This document shows positions 8,295 to 14,204 of a DNA stretch of 26,035 nt, one piece after another; position 1 is the stretch's first letter; the number at the start of each line of letters is the position of its first letter. The notes under the pieces are model-generated. The model was not told where the DNA came from. It saw nothing but the letters and a program-made list of their open reading frames with translations, and ran no database searches. A program made the position numbers and the translations under genes. The DNA comes from Paludibacteraceae bacterium (lineage in GTDB: Bacteria; Bacteroidota; Bacteroidia; Bacteroidales; Paludibacteraceae), in the NCBI GenBank assembly GCA_904502115.1, contig CAJGDW010000008.1, positions 1 to 26,035 of the forward strand, in the 5' to 3' direction.

Positions 8295-9542
8295 TTATTT
8301 TTTAAATTCTGCGCTCAAAATTTCGATGATTTCATCGATGGTTTCTTTTTCCAAGTCGGTAGCTCTTACCAACTCGTCAACTGGAGCATCTAATACACTC
8401 TTAGCGGTATCGTAGCCTAAACCTTTGAAAATGTCAATGATCCATTGTTCAATTTCATCGTTAAAGGCATCCAAATAGAAGTCATCTTCGTCGATATCGC
8501 GGAATACATCAATTTGGTAATCGGTTAATTTCATCGCCAAGCGAATGTTGTGACCATTTTTACCAATGGCCAACGATACTTCTTCTGGTTTCAAGCTAAC
8601 TTCGGCACGACGATTTTCTTCGTCTACTTTGATTGATACGTATTTTGCAGGGCTGATAGCACGAGCAATCAACAACGAGATGTTAGAGGTGTAGTTGATA
8701 ACATCAATGTTTTCGTTACGAAGTTCGCGTACAATGCTGTGAATACGAGAACCTTTCACACCCACGCACGAACCTACTGGATCGATACGGTCGTCGAACG
8801 ATTCTACCGCAACTTTAGCACGTTCGCCAGGAATACGTGCAATTTTCTTGATGGTAATCAAACCTTCTTGAATTTCGGGCACTTCTAGTTCGAACAAACG
8901 TTGCAAGAACATAGGTGAGGTACGCGAAACAATAATTTTTAGGTTGTTGTTTTTGTTGTCTACTTTTACTACCACAGCCTTAACGGTATCGCCTTTGCGA
9001 TAGAAATCAGAAGGGATTTGTTCGGTTTTGGGCAATAAAAGTTCGTTGCCGTTAGCATCAATAAGCAACATTTCTTTTTTCCAGATTTGATAAACCTCGC
9101 CGTAAACAACTTGGCCAATCATATCTTTGTATTTTTCGTACACACTTTCTTTGTGCAATTCCAAGATTTTAGACGAAAGTGTTTGACGCAAATTCAACAC
9201 AGCGCGACGGCCAAATGAAAGGAAATTGATAGAGTCGGTAACTTCTTCGCCAATTTCGCATTCTGGGTCGATGGTACGTGCTTCGGTAAAGCCCACTTGG
9301 GTATAAGGATTTTCTACTTCGTCATCGGCTACTACCTCACGGTCGCGCCAAATTTCGCAGTCGCCCTTATCAGGGTTAATAACCACATTGACATTTTCGT
9401 CGGTTCCAAACATTTTGGCAATGACACAGCGGAAGGATTCTTCCAACACGCTAATCATGGTCGATTTGTCGATGTTTTTTAATTCTTTAAACTCTGAGAA
9501 AGTCTCGATCATGCTCAAAGACTTTGTTGAATCTTTTGCCAT
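8295..9542 (-). CDS. nusA: Transcription termination/antitermination factor NusA
   Basis: Binds RNA polymerase and modulates pausing, termination and antitermination. The 415-aa product shows an N-terminal polymerase-binding domain (about 1-135), an S1 RNA-binding domain (about 141-207, starting MIGQVVYGEV), and two KH domains with GxxG loops GVKG (261-264) and GKNG (327-330). A short C-terminal helix-hairpin-helix-like stretch (FKGLGYDTAKSVLDAPVDEL) follows, so it lacks the two long acidic repeats of E. coli NusA (495 aa); this is the shorter Bacteroidota-type form. ATG at 9542 lies 5 bp after the rimP stop. In E. coli NusA regulates its own operon; whether the leader hairpin here takes part is open. 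Confidence 0.98.
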   Translation of the reverse strand: MAKDSTKSLSMIETFSEFKELKNIDKSTMISVLEESFRCVIAKMFGTDENVNVVINPDKGDCEIWRDREVVADDEVENPYTQVGFTEARTIDPECEIGEEVTDSINFLSFGRRAVLNLRQTLSSKILELHKESVYEKYKDMIGQVVYGEVYQIWKKEMLLIDANGNELLLPKTEQIPSDFYRKGDTVKAVVVKVDNKNNNLKIIVSRTSPMFLQRLFELEVPEIQEGLITIKKIARIPGERAKVAVESFDDRIDPVGSCVGVKGSRIHSIVRELRNENIDVINYTSNISLLIARAISPAKYVSIKVDEENRRAEVSLKPEEVSLAIGKNGHNIRLAMKLTDYQIDVFRDIDEDDFYLDAFNDEIEQWIIDIFKGLGYDTAKSVLDAPVDELVRATDLEKETIDEIIEILSAEFKK

Positions 9543-9547
9543 TTTGA

Positions 9548-10000
9548 TTAGTTGAATTTAAAATTATATTTTGTGTATTTTACTTCGGAATAGGTAAAGG
9601 TCAAGTCTTCTAAAACGGGTTGTTTTTGACCTTTTACTTTTTTAGCTACTTGGATGGTAAAATCGTTTTCGCCTGCTTGCAACAAGATGCCTACCATTTT
9701 TTTACCGCCTGCCAACACTTCTACTTCGTTGCCAACGTTTTTGTGGTATTGACGAAGCACCTTAAAGGGAGCGGTAAGGCCAGTAGAGCCTACTTCTAGT
9801 TCGTAATCTTCGATATCACGGTCTAATTTTTCTTCTACATAGCGACTAATGGCACAACAAGTATCAATATCTACCCCTGTTTCGCTATCTATTTCAACCA
9901 CAATAAAATTACCGGGTTGCACAGTTACATCAACTAGAAAGCAGTCATTGCCTTCTAAAAACTCTGTAACTATCTGACTAACAATACTTTTATCTATCAT
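9548..10000 (-). CDS. rimP: Ribosome maturation factor RimP
   Basis: RimP assists late assembly of the 30S subunit. The 150-aa product has the family's N-terminal domain with DCFLVDVTVQPGNFIVVEID and DTCCAISRYVEEKLD (equivalent to the CxxxSR motif), then YELEVGSTGLTAPFK, matching the family pattern YxLEVSSPGLxRPL. Here PGL is replaced by TGL, a divergence I recall from Bacteroidota members. Starts at ATG 10000; first gene of the long minus-strand run, downstream of a clear promoter and a 5' hairpin. Always found beside nusA and infB in this arrangement, which supports the call. Confidence 0.94.
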   Translation of the reverse strand: MIDKSIVSQIVTEFLEGNDCFLVDVTVQPGNFIVVEIDSETGVDIDTCCAISRYVEEKLDRDIEDYELEVGSTGLTAPFKVLRQYHKNVGNEVEVLAGGKKMVGILLQAGENDFTIQVAKKVKGQKQPVLEDLTFTYSEVKYTKYNFKFN

Positions 10001-10023
10001 GTATCAAGTATAAGAAAACACAA

Positions 10024-10045
10024 GAGGGGAACTGCCGTTCCCCTC
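10024..10045 (-). promoter_or_regulatory. Perfect hairpin at the 5' end of the rimP operon leader
   Basis: GAGGGGAAC / GTTCCCCTC form a perfect 9-bp stem (10024-10032 with 10037-10045) around a 4-base loop. Measured from the -7 box at 10061-10054, transcription of the rimP operon should begin around 10048-10046, so the mRNA would start with this stem almost immediately. The stem ends 23 bases before the rimP ATG. There is no T-run directly after it on either strand (minus strand reads TTGTGTTTTC), so a terminator is less likely than a stability or regulatory hairpin. Structure is seen; role is inferred. Confidence 0.6.
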
Positions 10046-10053
10046 AATCGATG

Positions 10054-10084
10054 CAAAGATAAGAAAAATATTTTGAGAGGCAAA
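10054..10084 (-). promoter_or_regulatory. Bacteroidota-type promoter for the rimP-nusA-infB-cvpA-suf run
   Basis: On the minus strand the -33 box TTTG (10084-10081) is separated by 19 bp from TATCTTTG (10061-10054). This matches the TTTG-N19-TAnnTTTG pattern of the primary sigma factor of Bacteroidota. It is the only good match upstream of rimP and there is no obvious terminator inside the downstream run to position 1. Confidence 0.8.
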
Positions 10085-10096
10085 ATATTTTTGTAT

Positions 10097-10120
10097 GAAT
10101 CGACGAATCGACAAACCGAT
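10097..10120. repeat. 8-bp tandem repeat array A (GAATCGAC units)
   Basis: Three 8-bp units: GAATCGAC, GAATCGAC, AAACCGAT, between the divergent rimP and tcdA promoters. First of four intergenic places in this window with the same 8-bp phasing (others at 12081, 20800 and 21855). The two first units are identical; the third is degenerate. Confidence 0.55.
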
Positions 10121-10128
10121 TTTTTATG

Positions 10129-10136
10129 TACTTTTG
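10129..10136 (+). promoter_or_regulatory. Candidate -7 box for tcdA, implying a leaderless or near-leaderless mRNA
   Basis: TACTTTTG fits TAnnTTTG and ends 5 bp before the tcdA ATG at 10142. With the usual 5-8 base distance, transcription would start at or within a few bases of the start codon. No good -33 TTTG is seen at 19-21 bp upstream, so the promoter call is partial. Confidence 0.5.
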
Positions 10137-10141
10137 CATTC

Positions 10142-10861
10142 ATGGATGATTGGAAAAGTAGAACTGAATTGCTTTTAGGTCAAGAAACATGCGCCTTGCT
10201 CGCTGGCAAACACGTAATGATTGTGGGCGTAGGTGGCGTGGGTGCATACGCTGCCGAAATGCTAGCACGTGCAGGGGTTGGCACACTAACAGTGATTGAT
10301 GCCGATACCGTAAAAGAAAGCAACATCAACCGTCAATTGTTAGCCTTATCGGATACCGTTGGGCAAGAAAAAGCCCTCTTGATGCAAGAAAGACTACTGC
10401 GCATCTGCCCTACTTTAACGGTCAATGCCCTATCGCTTTTTATCGACCCCGATAATGTAGCCGATGTCATGGCGCAATACCAACCCGACTTTGTGATTGA
10501 TGCCATCGACTCCATTGCTCCTAAAATTGCGCTGATAACCCATTGCCTACAGCAACACATTGCCATTGTTTCGTCGATGGGGGCAGGTGGCAGAATGGAC
10601 CCTACCGCCTTGCGCTATGCCGATATATCGCAAACATCGTATTGCAGTTTGGCGCGTACTGTACGTTCCCGACTCAAAGCCAACGGCATTTACAAAGGAC
10701 TGCCTGTGGTGTACTCTACAGAACCTGCCAACAAAGAGGCGGTTATCAAAGTAGACGATGAGCGCAACAAATGCACCACCGTAGGCACTATTTCGTATTT
10801 ACCCGCATTGTTTGGCTGTTATTTAGCCGCTTATTGCATAAAAAAACTAACACAAGCATGA
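10142..10861 (+). CDS. tcdA: TcdA-like tRNA threonylcarbamoyladenosine dehydratase (E1-like)
   Basis: TcdA (CsdL/YgdL) uses ATP to cyclise t6A at position 37 of ANN-decoding tRNAs into ct6A. The 239-aa product has the E1-like nucleotide-binding fold: GVGGVG at residues 29-34, acidic DAD at 53-55, and NINRQ at 61-65. Then come YVIDAIDS-type FVIDAIDSIAPK, GAGGRMDPT and VVYSTEPANKEAV, which follow the TcdA pattern. The CxxC zinc pairs of MoeB and ThiF are absent, arguing against those relatives. E. coli TcdA has a cysteine just before FSTE; here that place is valine (PVVYSTE). I start at ATG 10142; the upstream extension to a TTG at 10073 would run through the promoter. The stop overlaps the next ATG (ATGA). 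Confidence 0.88.
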   Translation: MDDWKSRTELLLGQETCALLAGKHVMIVGVGGVGAYAAEMLARAGVGTLTVIDADTVKESNINRQLLALSDTVGQEKALLMQERLLRICPTLTVNALSLFIDPDNVADVMAQYQPDFVIDAIDSIAPKIALITHCLQQHIAIVSSMGAGGRMDPTALRYADISQTSYCSLARTVRSRLKANGIYKGLPVVYSTEPANKEAVIKVDDERNKCTTVGTISYLPALFGCYLAAYCIKKLTQA

Positions 10862-11523
10862 TACACACAACTGGTATAACCAAAAGTTTTGGATCGCTCC
10901 AAGTTTTAAAAGGCATCGATTTAACCATTAACAAAGGAGAATTTGTATCGATTATTGGTGCGAGCGGCGCAGGGAAAACTACTTTGTTGCAAATTATTGG
11001 TTCGCTCGACAAGGCCGACCAAGGAGAATTGATTGTAGATGGAATTAATCTTAACCAACTATCGGACAAGCAATTGGCAGCCTTTAGAAACAAGCACGTT
11101 GGTTTTGTATTCCAGTTTCATCAACTGCTTCCCGAATTTACTGCCCTAGAGAACGTGTGTATTCCTGGTTTTATTGCGGGCAGAAAAAAACAAGAAGTAG
11201 AAGCACAAGCCAAAGAACTATTGAAGAAAATGGGGTTATCGGAACGCATCGGGCACAAACCCAACCAACTATCGGGAGGTGAAAAACAACGCGTGGCAGT
11301 AGCCAGAGCCCTTATCAACCAACCTTCGCTTATTTTGGCCGACGAACCATCGGGTAGTTTGGACAGTGCTAATAAAAAAGAATTGCACAGCCTACTGCGT
11401 GAGCTGTGCAATGAATATGGTTTGACTATTTTGGTAGTGACACACGATAAAGAGTTGGCCGAAGTTTCGGATCGCATCATCGAGATGCGCGACGGCAACA
11501 TCTTATCGTCTACCACAAAGTAA
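10858..11523 (+). CDS. lolD: LolD-like ABC transporter ATP-binding protein
   Basis: A 221-aa ATPase of the LolD/MacB (lipoprotein release or efflux) group. Seen: Walker A GASGAGKT 34-41, Q-loop Gln86 in FVFQFHQLLPEFTALENV (a LolD/MacB-type stretch), signature LSGGEKQR 138-145, Walker B and D-loop LILADEPSGSLDS 158-170, switch histidine His196 in VVTHDKEL. It begins at ATG 10858, overlapping the tcdA stop as ATGA; the longer reading to 10771 would lie within tcdA and is unlikely. No permease gene is adjacent, so its membrane partner (LolCE-type or FtsX/MacB-like) must be elsewhere. The fold and subfamily are clear; the exact substrate is inferred. Its last 14 bp overlap the end of the convergent lipoprotein gene. 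Confidence 0.85.
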   Translation: MIHTTGITKSFGSLQVLKGIDLTINKGEFVSIIGASGAGKTTLLQIIGSLDKADQGELIVDGINLNQLSDKQLAAFRNKHVGFVFQFHQLLPEFTALENVCIPGFIAGRKKQEVEAQAKELLKKMGLSERIGHKPNQLSGGEKQRVAVARALINQPSLILADEPSGSLDSANKKELHSLLRELCNEYGLTILVVTHDKELAEVSDRIIEMRDGNILSSTTK

Positions 11524-11986
11524 CCAAACGGAAAGTAAAGTCTTCTGGTTGAACTTTTTCAAAATCGCTATAGGTAACGTAAATGGTTAACTCGCCAGGC
11601 GCAAACTCGTAATCGGTAGCATAGCTATAACCATCGTAATAACGAGTATAAGGCAACAAAGCTTGGTATCCAATAAAGTTACCATCTGCATCCTCTTCTA
11701 CCCCGTATGGATAAATGTACAAATGGAACAAGCCTTCGCGCGCTGCAAATTCATCCAATTTAGCAACCGCATCGCCTGTAACAGTGTATTTGTAGTACGA
11801 TTCTGTACCGTTTTCTACAAATTCCCAGTCTTGAGAATAAACCGTAAACCAAGTTACATCCCAGTTTACACCACCCTCGCCGGGTTCACCTTGAGGACCT
11901 TGAGGGCCTTGTGGACCACGTGGCCCTTCTGGGCCTACACATGCGCACAACAGCGCTGTCATTGCAATAAATAAAAGTTTTTTCAT
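11510..11986 (-). CDS. Small collagen-like lipoprotein
   Basis: 158-aa secreted lipoprotein of unknown function. Signal peptide MKKLLFIAMTALLCAC with a lipobox ending at Cys16 (LCAC), then seven collagen-like Gly-X-Y triplets, GPEGPRGPQGPQGPQGEPGE (residues 18-37) plus a final Gly-rich turn. The remainder is an aromatic, beta-rich globular domain (about residues 40-158) that I cannot assign. Similar collagen-stub lipoproteins occur in gut Bacteroidota, which is general knowledge rather than a match I could run. No acidic retention-override or surface-export tail is obvious beyond the EGE/EGG stretch. The gene has no close partner and its 3' end overlaps the convergent lolD-like gene by 14 bp. 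No convincing -33/-7 promoter was found upstream. Confidence 0.85.
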   Translation of the reverse strand: MKKLLFIAMTALLCACVGPEGPRGPQGPQGPQGEPGEGGVNWDVTWFTVYSQDWEFVENGTESYYKYTVTGDAVAKLDEFAAREGLFHLYIYPYGVEEDADGNFIGYQALLPYTRYYDGYSYATDYEFAPGELTIYVTYSDFEKVQPEDFTFRLVTLW

Positions 11987-12036
11987 ATTTTTTATATTGA
12001 CTACTATTCACTTCGTTCATGAAGTTGCTCACGCTC

Positions 12037-12062
12037 GGCAAAGCAAATAAATTTGTTCTGCC
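12037..12062. repeat. Imperfect inverted repeat, stem-loop
   Basis: GGCAAAGCAAAT (12037-12048) pairs with ATTTGTTCTGCC (12051-12062): ten Watson-Crick pairs, one G-T wobble and one mismatch, with a 2-base centre. Probably cruciform or RNA hairpin forming, or a dispersed intergenic repeat; no T-run follows, so not a standard terminator. Confidence 0.55.
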
Positions 12063-12080
12063 CTCGCTTAATCGCAACTT

Positions 12081-12112
12081 TCGGGTAATCGACTAATCGG
12101 TGAATCGATTAG
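12081..12112. repeat. 8-bp tandem repeat array B (TCGACTAA-like units)
   Basis: Four 8-bp units in a row: TCGGGTAA, TCGACTAA, TCGGTGAA, TCGATTAG. All begin TCG and are A-rich or AG at the end. Same periodicity and related consensus as the arrays at 10097, 20800 and 21855. Confidence 0.6.
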
Positions 12113-12181
12113 CGACATCTGTTTCTAAAAAGTACTTTTAATGAGTAAAGTTCAAGGCGCGCGCAGTCCGAAAACTTTCCC

Positions 12182-12308
12182 TAAAGAATGTATTTTAAAG
12201 GAGGGAGTTCAAGGAATGCGTAATATGAGCAACCGGAGTGTACTTAAGTACATGAGGATTGCGAATATGAGCAATGACGCAGAAATCACCCTTTAAAATC
12301 ATTCTTTA
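12182..12308. mobile_element. MITE-like nested palindromic element
   Basis: Three nested layers are visible. Outer inverted repeats: TAAAGAATGTATTTTAAAGG (12182-12201) against the reverse complement of 12290-12308, identical except for one inserted T. Inner direct repeats: GGAATGCGTAATATGAGCAA (12213-12232) and GGATTGCGAATATGAGCAA (12256-12274). Centre: perfect palindrome TGTACTTAAGTACA (12239-12252). No transposase is encoded. The architecture resembles short non-autonomous palindromic repeats such as ERIC or MITEs; mobility is inferred, not shown. The right terminus includes the TAA stop (12308-12306) of the minus-strand TPR gene. Confidence 0.55.
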
Positions 12309-12575
12309 TTGGTTGTACATGTCTTTAAAATAGAAATCCAAAATCTCCGACACCTGCTCATACGCCTCCTGCGCTGGACTTTTGGGATTCAGCTCCACCG
12401 CTTTCAAGTAACAGTTCATGGCTTCGCTTAGGTTTTCTAATTTACGATAAGCGTTGCCCATAAGGTAATAAGCCTCGTCAGAACGAGGGTCTGTAAATTC
12501 TAGGTATTGATCAAGCTGCGAAATGGCTTGCTCTGCCTTGCCTGCTTGCAATAATTTTTTGGCTTGCTCTAACAT
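12306..12575 (-). CDS. Small TPR-repeat protein
   Basis: 89-aa soluble protein consisting almost entirely of tetratricopeptide-type helices: LLQAGKAEQAISQLDQYLEF (residues 8-27) and AYYLMGNAYRKLENLSEAMNCYLKAVELNPKSP (about 35-67), the second a textbook TPR with the NAYRKLxxxxEAMxCYxKAVELNP pattern. TPRs bind protein partners; nothing here shows which. ATG 12575 lies 2 bp after the trpS stop, so it is almost surely co-transcribed with trpS. Its stop codon TAA lies inside the terminal inverted repeat of the palindromic element at 12182-12308, so the original C-terminus may have been altered by that element's arrival; this is inference. Confidence 0.85.
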   Translation of the reverse strand: MLEQAKKLLQAGKAEQAISQLDQYLEFTDPRSDEAYYLMGNAYRKLENLSEAMNCYLKAVELNPKSPAQEAYEQVSEILDFYFKDMYNQ

Positions 12576-12577
12576 AA

Positions 12578-13660
12578 TTATTGGAATTTAGCCACTTGTT
12601 CGTTAATCCAATCTTGATTATCGAAATAATCAATTTTCATAGCAGCACGTACTTCGTTAAGGGTTTGTGCAGCTACTTCGCGTGCTTTTAAGCTACCTTC
12701 GCGTAGTACATTGTACACGTAAGGAATGTCTTTTTCAAATTCTTTACGACGCGCACGGATAGGGCCCAACACCTCTTCTAACACAGCAGTAAGGAACTTT
12801 TTGCATTTTACATCGCCCAAACCACCACGACGATAGTGTGCTTTTAGCTCGTCAAGGTTGGCATAATCGGGCCAGTATGATTTAAAGTGCTCGTCGGTAC
12901 AGAATGCATCCAAATAGGTAAATACTACGTTGCCTTCTACCTTACCGGGGTCTTCTACACGTAGGTGACCAGGGTCGGTGTACATCACTTTTACTTTTTT
13001 AGCTAGCTCGGTTGCTTCTTCTGATAGATAAATGCAATTGCCCAACGATTTACTCATTTTAGCTTTTCCGTCGATGCCTGGCAAGCGCAAGCATGCGGCG
13101 TTTTGAGGCAACAAGATTTTGGGTTCTACCAAAGTTTCACCATAGATACCATTGAAACGACGCACAATTTCGTTGGTTTGCTCAATCATAGGCGCTTGGT
13201 CTTCGCCTACTGGAACAGTGGTTGCTTTAAAGGCGGTAATATCGGCTGCTTGGCTAATAGGATAGGTAAAGAAACCTACAGGAATGCTGGTTTCGAAGTT
13301 GCGCATTTGAATCTCGGTTTTTACCGTTGGGTTGCGTTGCAAACGCGATACGGTTACCAAGTTCATGTAATAAAATGCCAATTCGGTAAGTTCTGGCACT
13401 TGCGATTGAATGAACAAGGTTGATTTGGCTGGATCCAATCCACATGCCAAATAGTCCAATGCTACTTCTATGATGTTTTGACGTACTTTTTCTGGATTAT
13501 CAGCATTATCGGTTAATGCTTGTGCATCGGCAATCATGATAAAAATTTTATCAAACTCGCCCGAATTTTGTAATTCTACCCTACGACGCAACGAACCTAC
13601 ATAGTGTCCGATGTGCAATTTTCCCGTTGGTCTATCGCCTGTTAATATAATTTTTGACAT
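12578..13660 (-). CDS. trpS: Tryptophan-tRNA ligase
   Basis: Class I aminoacyl-tRNA synthetase charging tRNA-Trp in the cytoplasm. The 360-aa product starts at ATG 13660 (MSKIILTGDRPTGKLHIGHY). An extension to 13693 is open but lies across the promoter region and lacks homology to the family start. Motifs: HIGH at residues 16-19, KMSKS at 201-205 (GKAKMSKSLGN), and GEDQAPMIEQTNEIVRRFN, the family's active-site stretch. The C-terminal region contains RRGGLGDVKCKKFL and the helical KEFEKDIPYVYNVLREGS typical of TrpRS. Upstream is a -7 box (TATATTTG). Downstream, 2 bp after the stop, is the TPR gene. Confidence 0.97.
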   Translation of the reverse strand: MSKIILTGDRPTGKLHIGHYVGSLRRRVELQNSGEFDKIFIMIADAQALTDNADNPEKVRQNIIEVALDYLACGLDPAKSTLFIQSQVPELTELAFYYMNLVTVSRLQRNPTVKTEIQMRNFETSIPVGFFTYPISQAADITAFKATTVPVGEDQAPMIEQTNEIVRRFNGIYGETLVEPKILLPQNAACLRLPGIDGKAKMSKSLGNCIYLSEEATELAKKVKVMYTDPGHLRVEDPGKVEGNVVFTYLDAFCTDEHFKSYWPDYANLDELKAHYRRGGLGDVKCKKFLTAVLEEVLGPIRARRKEFEKDIPYVYNVLREGSLKAREVAAQTLNEVRAAMKIDYFDNQDWINEQVAKFQ

Positions 13661-13681
13661 ATCTATTTTTTTTCTAGCATG

Positions 13682-13689
13682 CAAATATA
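13682..13689 (-). promoter_or_regulatory. Candidate -7 box for trpS
   Basis: TATATTTG on the minus strand matches TAnnTTTG and lies about 21 bp before the trpS ATG. A TTG candidate for the -33 box is 28 bp upstream, which is too far, so this is a half match only. Confidence 0.5.
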
Positions 13690-13723
13690 ACATATTTTAT
13701 TGAATATTGTTCGCCTGCAACCA

Positions 13724-14203
13724 TCAATTTCGGGTTAGCGAGGTGGCTAGTTTGGTAAATACAAACATAGGCATGATGCTTCCAAATGCCAAGGCTACCA
13801 AAATACCAATAGTATAGGCTATATTGGTGAAGAATTGATCAAAGTATACAGCCTTATCGGCCAATTCGATGTGTTGTAAAAAGTGTAACAAGGCAAATAT
13901 CGCCTTATAGGCATACATACCGGGAATCATGGGTAACAAGGCAGGAATATACACTACGGTTGCAGGCGTGCGGGTTAATCGTCCAAAAACAAGTCCACAA
14001 ATACCCATCACAATAGCGCTTACAAGGCAAGATACAAAAATATGACCGCCTGCTAATTCTATCATAAACAAGCGTGTTAGGTAACCCAAAAATCCTGTCA
14101 ATAAAATAGCAGATATTGCCCTGCGAGGAGGGTTTGAAATCAATCCAAATCCCAATGCAACTACAGCTGCAGCAACTGATTTTAATAACATATACAGCAA
14201 CAT
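13724..14203 (-). CDS. yjjB: YjjB-like small subunit of split ThrE-type exporter
   Basis: A 159-aa membrane protein of the ThrE_2 (DUF3815) family. It has about four to five membrane segments and the family's signature IPALLPMIPGMYAYKAI at residues 86-102. In Corynebacterium ThrE the two halves are fused and export threonine and serine; in E. coli the halves are the separate genes yjjP and yjjB, and together they act as a succinate exporter. Here the start ATG 14203 follows the yjjP stop by one base, so the two subunits are made together. In an anaerobic Bacteroidales cell succinate export is a plausible role, but substrate is not visible in sequence. Confidence 0.86.
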   Translation of the reverse strand: MLLYMLLKSVAAAVVALGFGLISNPPRRAISAILLTGFLGYLTRLFMIELAGGHIFVSCLVSAIVMGICGLVFGRLTRTPATVVYIPALLPMIPGMYAYKAIFALLHFLQHIELADKAVYFDQFFTNIAYTIGILVALAFGSIMPMFVFTKLATSLTRN

Positions 14204-14204
14204 A

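Larger units (their letters stand above)
11987..12305. other. 319-bp gene-free region with repeats and palindromes
   Basis: The only gap over 300 bp. It contains an imperfect inverted repeat at 12037-12062, an 8-bp tandem array at 12081-12112, a perfect palindrome AAAAGTACTTTT at 12128-12139, an alternating GCGCGCGC tract at 12157-12164, and a nested palindromic element from 12182 that runs into the stop codon of the next gene. AGTTCAAGG occurs twice (12149-12157 and 12206-12214). I see no credible protein-coding frame on either strand and no tRNA fold; the antisense frame over 11886-12077 looks like a shadow. Confidence 0.7.

Noticed and set aside
10024..10045. Hairpin upstream of rimP as a transcription terminator
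   Set aside because: No adjacent T-run on either strand, and it lies just after a strong promoter on the minus strand with the start codon 23 bp away.
10073..10141. N-terminal extension of tcdA from a TTG codon
   Set aside because: The extra residues cross the -7 promoter box and repeat array and do not fit the family start; ATG 10142 does.
10142..10861. MoeB or ThiF instead of TcdA
   Set aside because: The two CxxC zinc pairs of MoeB/ThiF are absent, and GAGGRMDPT and VVYSTE follow TcdA.
11886..12077. 63-codon minus-strand frame over the lipoprotein start
   Set aside because: It is out of frame with a gene that has a perfect signal peptide and lipobox, and its Arg/Ser-rich end is a shadow of the collagen-like repeats.
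12001..12305. tRNA or other structured RNA gene in the long gap
   Set aside because: I could not fold a cloverleaf or recognise a known RNA; the visible structure is explained by short repeats and palindromes. A covariance-model search would settle it.
13661..13693. N-terminal extension of trpS to 13693
   Set aside because: It covers the -7 box TATATTTG; the ATG at 13660 begins MSKIILTGDRPTGKLHIGH as expected for TrpRS.
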